The position numbers and the translations under genes are program-made. Of a stretch of 37,423 nucleotides of DNA, positions 31,119-37,423 are shown piece after piece. The stretch covers positions 1 through 37,423 of the forward strand of contig JAFAGC010000056.1 in the NCBI GenBank assembly GCA_023423065.1, written 5' to 3'. Positions within the stretch are counted from its first letter, which is position 1; the number at the start of each line of letters is the position of its first letter. The notes beneath the pieces were generated by a model that was not told the origin of the DNA, ran no database searches, and was given only the letters and a program-made list of their open reading frames with translations. Source of the DNA: Pseudomonadota bacterium (GTDB lineage: Bacteria > Pseudomonadota > Gammaproteobacteria > Steroidobacterales > Steroidobacteraceae).

Positions 31119-31841
31119 TCCCACGGCCTTCGCCAACTCCCGCAACAGGCCCGCCCCATCCCCCTTCCATGCGCTGCCGTGCATGCACGCCATCGTGACC
31201 GGCTGTTCGCGGGCCAGCCGTTCCAGGATCTCCCCGGTGTTCGGCGCATGCGCGAAATAGTCCATCGGCGCCCGGAACGCCTCGCTCGGACCCAGGATGT
31301 CGGACTCGGTCAGCGCCACCTCGCCCGCGCCGCCCTGCGTGAACAGGTCGCCGCACAGGAATGTGCGCGTGGTCATGTCCATCATGAGCCCGCATTCCCA
31401 GCCGTGCGGCATGTGCGGGGTATCGAACCAGCGCAGGCGATGGCGGCCCGGCGAAAGCTCCTCGCCATCCGCCATCGCCCGCGGCGCGCGGTCGGCGTAA
31501 TCGTTCACGGACACCATCGCGGCGACCTGCCCGCACACCGGCTCGGCCCGCGGCGCAACCGCGAGGAACTGATTCAGCGTGCCGCATTCGTCCGACTCGA
31601 AATGCGAGAAGGCCACGTAACGCAGCTTTTCGATCGGCATCAACGTGCGGACCGCCTCGCTGACTACCGGGAACAAGGCGCGCAGGCCGGTGTGGAACAG
31701 CATCGGCTCGTCGTCCAGCACCAGGTACTGGTTGAAGCTGAACTGCCCGACTCCGCCCGGCAGCGTGACGGGTGTGTTGATGCGATAGATGCCGTCCGCC
31801 ACCTCGTGGACGTTCGTGCCGGACTGGGAATTCGTGATCAT
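31104..31841 (-). CDS. Metallo-beta-lactamase-fold protein (ODP / flavodiiron type)
   Basis: The protein has 245 residues. It carries SHFESDECGTL (HxExDxxG), the His-Glu-Asp ligand set of the oxygen-binding diiron proteins related to flavodiiron/ODP, then TPHMPHGWECG, FLCGDLFTQGG (the bridging Asp in GDLF) and a final ACMHGSAW (His ligand). Diiron ODP proteins bind or reduce dioxygen; a sensor role is known in some. No flavodoxin domain is attached. It reads divergently from the sigma-factor gene with 65 bases between the start codons, and the long inverted repeat there could govern both. A redox role would fit beside the cysteine synthase-glutaredoxin fusion, whose start is 85 bases from this gene's stop. 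Confidence 0.85.
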   Translation of the reverse strand: MITNSQSGTNVHEVADGIYRINTPVTLPGGVGQFSFNQYLVLDDEPMLFHTGLRALFPVVSEAVRTLMPIEKLRYVAFSHFESDECGTLNQFLAVAPRAEPVCGQVAAMVSVNDYADRAPRAMADGEELSPGRHRLRWFDTPHMPHGWECGLMMDMTTRTFLCGDLFTQGGAGEVALTESDILGPSEAFRAPMDYFAHAPNTGEILERLAREQPVTMACMHGSAWKGDGAGLLRELAKAVGGNRL

Positions 31842-31868
31842 GGGCAGCTCCGTGGTCGAATTGCCCCT

Positions 31869-31901
31869 TGTGTGTAACGGGGCGCCGGGTCGTTACACAC
31901 A
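31869..31901. promoter_or_regulatory. 33-base inverted repeat before the ECF sigma gene
   Basis: TGTGTGTAACG (31869-31879) and CGTTACACACA (31891-31901) are exact 11-bp arms, extended by CCCC (31864-31867) against GGGG (31902-31905) with a bulged T. The right arm includes AGGGG, the ribosome binding site for ATG 31907. In RNA it would hide that site; as DNA it could be an operator for the divergent pair. Confidence 0.85.
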
Positions 31902-31906
31902 GGGGT

Positions 31907-32500
31907 ATGGCCCGATATGCTCTTGCCGTGCAACTACCTGACCCGAGTGCCCAACCCGTAATCGACGAGGCGGCGCTTGCGCGCCGGATCGCGGCTTCGA
32001 GCCAGGGCGATCCGGACGCCGAAGCGGCCCTGTGCCGCCGGTTCGCGCCACGCATCCGGTTGTTTGGCCTCAAACGCCTGCGCAGCGAGGCCGCCGCGGC
32101 GGACCTGGTGCAGGACGTCTTGATGCTCACGCTGCAGAAGCTGCGCACGGGCGCCGTCACCGAACCCGAACGCATCACCTCGTTCGTGCTGGGCATCGCG
32201 CGGCAGATGATCATCGATGCACGCCGGACCGCCGGACGGCGTGAACGTCTGCTCGAATCCTTCGCGCTGGACGTCGAACCCGCGAACGAGGAACCCGTCG
32301 ACGAGCCGGACGCGGCGCGGCTCGGCAACTGCCTGCAGGCACTGCCCGAACGCGAACGCTCCGTGCTCGTGATGACGTTCTACGACGACTGCGGAGCCGA
32401 AATCCTGAGCTCCCGGCTCGGGCTCTCGCCCAACAACGTGCGCGTGATCCGGCATCGCGGACTCAAACACCTGCGCGATTGCATGGAGGCCGCGCCATGA
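31907..32500 (+). CDS. ECF-type RNA polymerase sigma factor
   Basis: The protein has 197 residues. Region 2 is RRFAPRIRLFGLKRLRSEAA, ADLVQDVLMLTLQKL and GIARQMIIDARRT; region 4 is LPERERSVLVMTFYDDCGAE, ILSSRLGLSPNNVRVIRHRG then LKHLRDCM. This is the sigma70 extracytoplasmic-function layout. ATG 31907 is chosen because earlier frame codons lie inside the inverted repeat at 31869-31901. It overlaps the next gene by 4 nt (ATGA), so it is co-translated with its zinc-finger partner. The target promoters are unknown; the inverted repeat before it is a candidate for autoregulation. Confidence 0.9.
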   Translation: MARYALAVQLPDPSAQPVIDEAALARRIAASSQGDPDAEAALCRRFAPRIRLFGLKRLRSEAAAADLVQDVLMLTLQKLRTGAVTEPERITSFVLGIARQMIIDARRTAGRRERLLESFALDVEPANEEPVDEPDAARLGNCLQALPERERSVLVMTFYDDCGAEILSSRLGLSPNNVRVIRHRGLKHLRDCMEAAP

Positions 32501-33060
32501 ACCACGCGGACGCGGAGAACACGTTGCTCGCGTGGTGGCTCGACGAGCTCGACGAGGCCGCCGCGGCCGAAGTGGAAGAGCACCTGTTCGAATGCGACGA
32601 GTGCACGGCGCGGCTGCGCGAGATCGTGAAGCTCGGCGCGGCGATCAAACAAACCTTGCTGGGCGGGAGCATCTCCACCGCCGTGACGCCCGCGTTCGTC
32701 GAGCGTCTGCGAAGCGACGGCTTTCGATTGCGCGAATACGCGCCCGAGCCCGGCGGCAACGTGTACTGCACGATCGCGCCCGAGGACGACTTCGTGGTCT
32801 CGCGCCTGCGCGCCTCGCTCGAAGGCGTCCGGCAGCTCGACGTGGAGATCGACACCCAGGGGCAGACGCATCGGCTGACGCACGTTCCGTTCGATCCCGC
32901 CTCCGGCGAAGTCACGCTCATTCCGTCGCCCGCGACGTTGCGGCCGCTGGGCGTCACCACGCATCGGATGCGCCTGTTCGCCGTGGCGCCGGGCGAGCAA
33001 CGTCTGCTCGGCGAATACACGTTCGAACATCAACCGTGGGATTTGCGCCCGGAGTCCTGA
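32497..33060 (+). CDS. Zinc-finger anti-sigma-like partner, soluble
   Basis: The protein has 187 residues. The N terminus NTLLAWWLDELDEAAAAEVE then EHLFECDECTARL carries HxxxCxxC (H34, C38, C41 by count), the ZAS motif of anti-sigma factors. The rest (GGNVYCTIAPEDDFVVSRLR, GVRQLDVEIDTQGQTHRLTH, LGEYTFEHQPW) is soluble beta sheet with no membrane helix, unlike RsrA- or ChrR-type partners with membrane anchors. Overlap with the sigma gene by ATGA supports a sigma/anti-sigma pair. The soluble domain may sense a cytosolic ligand. Alternatively it could be a positive partner; the sequence does not decide. Confidence 0.8.
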   Translation: MNHADAENTLLAWWLDELDEAAAAEVEEHLFECDECTARLREIVKLGAAIKQTLLGGSISTAVTPAFVERLRSDGFRLREYAPEPGGNVYCTIAPEDDFVVSRLRASLEGVRQLDVEIDTQGQTHRLTHVPFDPASGEVTLIPSPATLRPLGVTTHRMRLFAVAPGEQRLLGEYTFEHQPWDLRPES

Positions 33061-33280
33061 TTACGGCTCCGACTCGATCCGTCAGCGCCGTCCTACGGAC
33101 AGTCCCTTGACCCGGCAGCGTACGCGCGACTTCGCGGAGGCGAACGATCGATTCGCCGCATTGAGCGCGGCGAAATGTAGGAACACACTACTCCGCGCGG
33201 GGTCGTATTCCCTACGCGCGGACGGCTCGAACACCGATGAGTCCGGCTCGTGCCGCTGTCATTGTGCAGATCGAGTCCAT

Positions 33281-34363
33281 ATGCGGTCGTACCGGCTACA
33301 TCGTTCGTGCATCCATGCGGCCGCCATCGCGATGATGGCGCTCGCGCCGTTGGCGCGCGCGGATGAGCCCGCGACGCCGGACGCGGGGCGGACTGAAAAT
33401 CAGGACGCGCAGCTCGTCGGCGTCGGCACCGCGGACGTGCCGATCGGTTACGTCAACGTCAAGGATCCGTGGCTCGATCGCGCGCACGTCGCCACGTTCA
33501 ATTTGATGTGGCGCTCGGCGCGCGAGGTCGACGGCTGGTTCGGCGGCAACGGCGAAGACCTCGCGTACATGGAAACGCGCGGCTCCATCGCCCCCGCGAT
33601 TCTCTGGGACGAATACGACGGGTTTCAGCCCCGCATGCGTTTCAGCGTGGACGTGCCGCTGCCCGGACTCAACGAGCGCTTCCACGCGTTCGTCGGCCGC
33701 GTGAACCGGAACGAATACGTGCTCGAGGACGAACCCGATTCGGGCGCGTTCGCGCAGCAGTACGGCCCGGTCGAGGACGACGAGACGCTGCTCGGCATCC
33801 GTTATCTCTCGCCGAGGCAGGGCAAATCGTTCGAGGCGGACCTGGGCGTGCGGCTCGCGTTTCCGGTCGATCCTTACGTCAAGGGCAGCTTCAACTTCAC
33901 CAAGGGCACGTCCGATACGACGCTGCTTCGTTTTCGCCAGACCTTGTTCTGGCAGAACACCGAAAAGCTCGGCGTGACGAGCCGCCTGACCGCCGAACGC
34001 GCATTCGGCGGAGCGTGGATGTGGCGCTGGACGGGCTCGGGCACGTTCTCCCAACGCACGGACGGCGTGCGCGCATACTCGTCGTTCCAGCTGCTGCGCG
34101 GTTTCCCGAACCGGCGCGCGATCGCCGGCGAGCTGTTCGTGCAAGGCGAGTTGGACGCCGACGTGCCCATGCGCAATTACGGCGCGAAGATCGCCTATCG
34201 GCGCAGCATCGCGCGCGACTGGCTCGTGCTCGAAACGCGGCTGAGTCTTACGTATCCGAGGGAATACCCTTGGGAAGATCGCAAGGCCAATTGGGGAGTA
34301 GGCGTCGGCCTCGAAATGTTCTTCGGCACGAACGAATTTCTCGCGCGCCCGGTCACATTCTGA
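33281..34363 (+). CDS. Outer-membrane beta-barrel protein
   Basis: The protein has 360 residues from ATG 33281, which opens a signal peptide (SCIHAAAIAMMALAPLARA^D). The mature protein is rich in alternating strands: AHVATFNLMWRSAREVDGW, FQPRMRFSVDVPLPGLNERF, KSFEADLGVRLAFPVDPYVK, RFRQTLFWQNTEKLGVTSRL, NWGVGVGLEMFFGTNEFLAR, ending VTF. A terminal Phe is the barrel-assembly signal. I see no family name; ~12-16 strands look likely. It follows the sigma operon after 220 bases (33061-33280, nothing recognised there) and is possibly its target, which is a guess. Confidence 0.78.
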   Translation: MRSYRLHRSCIHAAAIAMMALAPLARADEPATPDAGRTENQDAQLVGVGTADVPIGYVNVKDPWLDRAHVATFNLMWRSAREVDGWFGGNGEDLAYMETRGSIAPAILWDEYDGFQPRMRFSVDVPLPGLNERFHAFVGRVNRNEYVLEDEPDSGAFAQQYGPVEDDETLLGIRYLSPRQGKSFEADLGVRLAFPVDPYVKGSFNFTKGTSDTTLLRFRQTLFWQNTEKLGVTSRLTAERAFGGAWMWRWTGSGTFSQRTDGVRAYSSFQLLRGFPNRRAIAGELFVQGELDADVPMRNYGAKIAYRRSIARDWLVLETRLSLTYPREYPWEDRKANWGVGVGLEMFFGTNEFLARPVTF

Positions 34364-34406
34364 GCCGCGTTTCGACGCCGCCGAGCGTCAATGAGCACAA
34401 TGTCTA

Positions 34407-34434
34407 ACTACGGGCGCGGGACCTCCCGCGTAGT
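34407..34434 (+). terminator. Possible terminator-like hairpin after the barrel gene
   Basis: CGCGGGA (34415-34421), CC, TCCCGCG (34424-34430) form a 7-bp GC stem flanked by ACTA/TAGT that also pair if four bases bulge out. No T-run follows, so the terminator role is uncertain. Confidence 0.45.
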
Positions 34435-34467
34435 CTTCATCGTTTCCGCGCTTGCAGGTGCATCGAC

Positions 34468-34671
34468 ATGTCACCCAACAACGACAAACATGCCTGGTAT
34501 GTCGTGGCCTGCGCGTTGCTCGTCCTAGGGCTCGGCCTCATCGCATTCGCAACCGTCGGCGGCGCGAGCGACGAAGAGTCCACGGCGCGCGAGCGCGTGG
34601 ACGCGCCACCCGAGCGAGCGGCGCGGGAATTTCCCAAGGAATGGCAATGGGACGAGCCGGTGAACCTGTAG
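34468..34671 (+). CDS. Small single-pass membrane protein
   Basis: The protein has 67 residues. ATG 34468 is preceded by AGGTG at 34457-34461. One hydrophobic helix (YVVACALLVLGLGLIAFATV, residues 11-30) is followed by an acidic-to-basic tail (DEESTARERVDAPPERAARE) ending PKEWQWDEPVNL. The coding frame has the GC-rich third positions of its neighbours. No known family. It could be an anchor or small membrane subunit; nothing nearby decides. Confidence 0.55.
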   Translation: MSPNNDKHAWYVVACALLVLGLGLIAFATVGGASDEESTARERVDAPPERAAREFPKEWQWDEPVNL

Positions 34672-34871
34672 CTCCCTCGAGCCGCGGCAGCGTCACCTCG
34701 AGCACGCGGCCGGTCTTCACGAACGCCCTCGCCTGCAGCACCTTTTGAGGATTGATCCAGCTTGAAACGCTCGCGGCGTCTGCCGCGGGCACGGCCGCTC
34801 GCGGACGTCCCACTAACAATGTCATGATTCTTTCCTCCCGCCGCTCAGGGTTTCATGAAGCCGATCGCGTC

Positions 34872-35429
34872 GTGAATCTGGAACAACTGCTCGATACCTA
34901 CGGCTATCTCGCGCTTTTCGTCGGAACGTTCGCGGAGGGTGAGACCGTGCTCGTGCTCGCCGGCCTGCTCGCGCATCGCGGACACCTCGAACTGGTGGCC
35001 GTCATCCTGACGGCGTTCGTCGCGGCGGTAGCGGGCAATCAGCTCTACTTCTACCTGGGACGGCGGCATGCCCGCGGCTTCCTCGGGCGATTTCCGCGGC
35101 TGCATTCGCAGGCGCACGTGGCGCTGCGCCGGATCGAGAACAACCAGGTGAAGTGGGCGTTCGCGATGCGCTTCATGTGGGGGTTTCGCATCGCGATGCC
35201 GGTCGCGCTCGGCATGACGGACATGCGCGCGAGCGTGTACCTGTGGGTCAACCTGCTCACCGGCGCGGTGTGGGCGACTTTGTTCGCGCTGATCGGGTTC
35301 AGCGCCGGCGGCGCGTTCAGCCGAGGCGTCGCCGACGTGCTCCAGCACGAGAAATGGATCGTCGGCGGCTTCCTGGCGGCGGCGCTGGCCGTGCTGGCGG
35401 TGCGCTGGAGGCGTGCGCGCAGGGGCTGA
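34872..35429 (+). CDS. DedA-family membrane protein
   Basis: The protein has 185 residues from GTG 34872; an ATG at 34824 in frame would add 16 residues without a good ribosome binding site. It opens YGYLALFVGTFAEGETVLVL then AGLLAHRGHL, the DedA 'E..~.~L.~AG' block, and continues GNQLYFYLGRRHARGFLGRF and WAFAMRFMWGFRIAMPVALG, the second block with the arginines that mark DedA/SNARE-associated proteins ('~.Rf.pg.R...p..~G'). Members are undecaprenyl-phosphate or lipid flippases in some bacteria. About five membrane segments. sdaA starts 14 bases after its stop, so the two may share a transcript. Confidence 0.85.
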   Translation: MNLEQLLDTYGYLALFVGTFAEGETVLVLAGLLAHRGHLELVAVILTAFVAAVAGNQLYFYLGRRHARGFLGRFPRLHSQAHVALRRIENNQVKWAFAMRFMWGFRIAMPVALGMTDMRASVYLWVNLLTGAVWATLFALIGFSAGGAFSRGVADVLQHEKWIVGGFLAAALAVLAVRWRRARRG

Positions 35430-35443
35430 AGCTACAATGCGCC

Positions 35444-36826
35444 GTGGCACTCAGCGCATTCGACTTGTTCAAGATCGGCATCGGTCCGTCCAGCTCGCAC
35501 ACGGTCGGACCGATGCGGGCCGCCCGACTGTTCGCGCTGCGGCTGCGCGAGGCCGGCGTGCTGGAACGGGTGGCGCGCATCGCGGTCACGCTGTACGGCT
35601 CACTGGGCGCGACCGGCAAGGGGCACGGCAGCGACAAGGCGATACTGCTCGGGCTGCTCGGCGAAGAGCCGGACACGGTCGACGTGGATGCGATCGCATC
35701 GCTCGTGCAACGCGTGCGGGAGTCCGGGCGGCTGCGCGTGCTGGGCACACGGGAAATCGCCTTCGGCGAACGCACCGACCTCGTCTTCAATCATCGCGAC
35801 ACGCTGCCGCTGCATTCGAACGGCATGCGGTTCGTCGCGACGGACGCGAACGGCGGCGAACTGGCCGGCGGGACTTACTACTCGGTCGGCGGCGGGTTCG
35901 TGGTCGCGGACGACCCGGGGTCGGCCGGCAAGCGGATCGTGCCGGATCTCACCCACTTGCCGCTGCCCTTCCGCACGGCGGACGAGTTGTTAGGCATCTG
36001 CGGGCGCGAGGGACTTTCGATCGCGGGCGTCATGCGGCGCAACGAACGCGTGTGGCGCAGCGACCCGGAGATCGACGCGGGACTGCTGAACATCTGGCGC
36101 GTGATGCAGGCCTGCGTGAAGCGCGGGTGCGAGACACCGGGCGTCCTGCCGGGTGGATACAAGGTGAAGCGGCGCGCGCCGGAGTTGTACAAACAACTGA
36201 CCGCCCCACAGATGGCGGCGCCTCACGATCCATTGATCGCGCTCGACTGGGTCAATCTCTGGGCCCTCGCGGCCAACGAGGAGAATGCGGCGGGCGGACG
36301 CGTCGTCACCGCGCCGACCAATGGCGCGGCGGGCATCGTGCCCGCGCTCATGCATTACTACGCGCGCTTCGTGCATGGCGCGAACGACGCCGGCATCGTG
36401 GATTTCCTGCTCACCGCCGCGGCCATCGGTTTCTTGTACAAGGAGAACGCCTCGATCTCGGGCGCGGAAGTAGGCTGCCAGGGCGAGGTCGGGGTCGCCT
36501 GCTCGATGGCGGCCGCGGCGCTGACCGCGGTGCTCGGCGGCACGCCCGCGCAGGTGGAGAACGCCGCCGAAATCGCGATGGAACATCACCTGGGGCTCAC
36601 CTGCGACCCGGTGGGTGGACTGGTTCAAATCCCCTGTATTGAACGAAACGCGATCGGCGCGGCCAAAGCCATCAACGTCGCGCGCATGGCCCTGCGCGGA
36701 GACGGCACGCATTACGTATCGCTCGACAAGGTCATCAAGACCATGCGAGAAACGGGCGCCGACATGAAGACCAAGTACAAGGAAACATCACGCGGCGGAC
36801 TCGCCGTGAACATCGTGGAGTGTTGA
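35444..36826 (+). CDS. sdaA: L-serine dehydratase (deaminase)
   Basis: The protein has 460 residues from GTG 35444, the family's usual length. It starts SAFDLFKIGIGPSSSHTVGP, the hallmark of iron-sulfur L-serine dehydratases, then GSLGATGKGHGSDKAILLGL. The C-terminal catalytic half has GRVVTAPTNGAAGIVPAL, ISGAEVGCQGEVGVACSMAA and GLTCDPVGGLVQIPCIERN, with the cysteines that hold the [4Fe-4S] cluster (in GCQGEVG, LTCDPV and IPCIE). It turns L-serine into pyruvate and ammonia in the cytosol. No missing residue seen. It starts 14 bases after dedA; the DUF6438 gene follows one base after its stop. Confidence 0.97.
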   Translation: MALSAFDLFKIGIGPSSSHTVGPMRAARLFALRLREAGVLERVARIAVTLYGSLGATGKGHGSDKAILLGLLGEEPDTVDVDAIASLVQRVRESGRLRVLGTREIAFGERTDLVFNHRDTLPLHSNGMRFVATDANGGELAGGTYYSVGGGFVVADDPGSAGKRIVPDLTHLPLPFRTADELLGICGREGLSIAGVMRRNERVWRSDPEIDAGLLNIWRVMQACVKRGCETPGVLPGGYKVKRRAPELYKQLTAPQMAAPHDPLIALDWVNLWALAANEENAAGGRVVTAPTNGAAGIVPALMHYYARFVHGANDAGIVDFLLTAAAIGFLYKENASISGAEVGCQGEVGVACSMAAAALTAVLGGTPAQVENAAEIAMEHHLGLTCDPVGGLVQIPCIERNAIGAAKAINVARMALRGDGTHYVSLDKVIKTMRETGADMKTKYKETSRGGLAVNIVEC

Positions 36827-36827
36827 C

Positions 36828-37358
36828 ATGCGAATCCTCGCTGCGCGCGGTCTGCTGGCCGCGCTTCCCATCGTGTTGTTGGCCCTGCCCGCTTACGCGG
36901 AAAAACCGCAGGTACGTTCGTACGCGGCAGGTTCGCCCTCGGGCGGCATCCCGCAGTGGAACCCGGGCGAGAAGTTCGTCGCGGTGTCGAGCGGGACGTG
37001 CTCGGGAAGCTGCCCGGTGTACGAGCTGTACGTGTTCGATGACGGCCGCGTCATATTCGTCGGCAAGAAGGACACCGGCAAGCTGGGCGTGGCCCGCAAG
37101 AAGATCTCGCCCGAGGGTTACAACGAACTACTGCGCACGATCGTGCGCCACCAGGTGCTGGAGAAGGAGATCAAGCGCGGCACGTGCCTCAAGGGCCGAC
37201 CCATGATCATGGTCATGGGCTCGACGCCGGATGCCCAGGGCATGATCGCGCAGTCGCTCAACTCCGGCTGCGAGAAGCAGGCCGACATGGCGCGCGAGAT
37301 CGAGCAGCAGTTCATCTCCTGGACCGAAGTAGAACCCTGGCTGGTCGCGAAGAACTGA
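36828..37358 (+). CDS. DUF6438 exported protein
   Basis: The protein has 176 residues with signal peptide LLAALPIVLLALPAYA^E. The block KFVAVSSGTCSGSCPVYELY then VFDDGRVIFVGKKDTGKLGV matches the DUF6438 pattern 'l..~sg.CfG.CP.Y.l.i..dG.v.y.G', with the two close cysteines (CSGSC) probably forming a disulfide in the periplasm. Two further cysteines occur in RGTCLKG and NSGCEKQ. Function unknown. It begins one base after the sdaA stop, so it is almost surely co-transcribed with it; a terminator follows at 37390. Confidence 0.85.
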   Translation: MRILAARGLLAALPIVLLALPAYAEKPQVRSYAAGSPSGGIPQWNPGEKFVAVSSGTCSGSCPVYELYVFDDGRVIFVGKKDTGKLGVARKKISPEGYNELLRTIVRHQVLEKEIKRGTCLKGRPMIMVMGSTPDAQGMIAQSLNSGCEKQADMAREIEQQFISWTEVEPWLVAKN

Positions 37359-37389
37359 AGAGGGTGCCTGAAGCGGGTGCCTGGCACGG

Positions 37390-37422
37390 AAAAGCCGGGA
37401 GAAGCGACTTCTCCCGGCTTTT
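37390..37422 (+). terminator. Intrinsic terminator at the end of the window
   Basis: AAAAGCCGGGAGAAG, loop CGA, CTTCTCCCGGCTTTT: a perfect 15-bp stem with A and T runs on the two sides, so it can work in both directions. It ends the dedA-sdaA-DUF6438 unit. Confidence 0.95.
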
Positions 37423-37423
37423 C

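Noticed and set aside
34538..34825. Minus-strand frame opposite the small membrane protein and the dedA leader
   Set aside because: The first ~45 residues look protein-like, but the rest is Arg/Ala shadow of the plus-strand gene, and no ribosome binding site or partner was found.
1..37423. CRISPR array, integrase or IS transposase
   Set aside because: No regularly spaced direct repeats and no recombinase or transposase motifs were seen anywhere in the window, including beside the island.

Overview
The window is GC-rich, tightly packed chromosomal DNA. The style (fusA paralog, DUF2254, DUF418, TraB/GumN, PLD-type cardiolipin synthase, PBP7, SdaA, many outer-membrane and secreted proteins, frequent GTG/TTG starts) suggests a Gram-negative, probably gammaproteobacterium of the Xanthomonadales/Nevskiales/Steroidobacterales type. 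This is inference; there is no rRNA or ribosomal-protein marker to settle it.

Layout. (1) 1-7.8 kb: end of a short-chain dehydrogenase, TPR protein, DUF2254 membrane protein, DUF4336-like protein, a ParE/antitoxin pair, MFS transporter, VOC protein, TraB/GumN protein and DUF418 membrane protein. (2) 7.8-12.0 kb: a scrap-yard of small and broken genes: an ORF6N fragment, NAD(P)-binding protein, HigB/HigA-like pair, an antitoxin whose toxin is cut off after about 22 codons, a small unknown protein, an intact ORF6N gene holding a perfect 29-nt palindrome, and a divergent SDR/AraC pair in which both genes are broken. (3) 12.2-19.9 kb: a visibly AT-richer defence-type island. It holds one giant DUF4011-helicase-nuclease gene (Hhe-like) on the plus strand, converging with a minus-strand pair: an AAA ATPase fused to a TIR domain, then a protein with a nucleoside-deoxyribosyltransferase/TIR-like domain. 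(4) 19.9-23.7 kb: a solitary EF-G gene with long leader and terminator, a secreted protein and an XRE regulator with a clear operator. (5) 23.7-31.9 kb: membrane protein, cardiolipin-synthase-like lipoprotein, DUF72, CBS protein, outer-membrane protein, PBP7, a cysteine synthase-glutaredoxin fusion and an ODP-type metallo-hydrolase. (6) 31.9-37.4 kb: ECF sigma factor with zinc-finger partner, beta-barrel protein, small membrane protein, DedA, L-serine dehydratase and a DUF6438 protein, ending in a perfect terminator.

Two families of short palindromes punctuate the window. One (consensus GACGTTCCAGCTGGAACGTC) occurs five times between 3.0 and 10.9 kb, mostly next to stop codons. The other is a REP-like family built on GGGGACAGAC / GGGGTCAGACCCC at 22.5-31.1 kb.

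The best candidate for an undescribed system is the AAA-TIR plus deoxyribosyltransferase-like pair beside the Hhe-like gene: a predicted sensor/NADase with a predicted nucleotide-processing or nucleotide-sensing partner. All positions come from reading the sequence by eye; no alignment, structure prediction or GC calculation was run.
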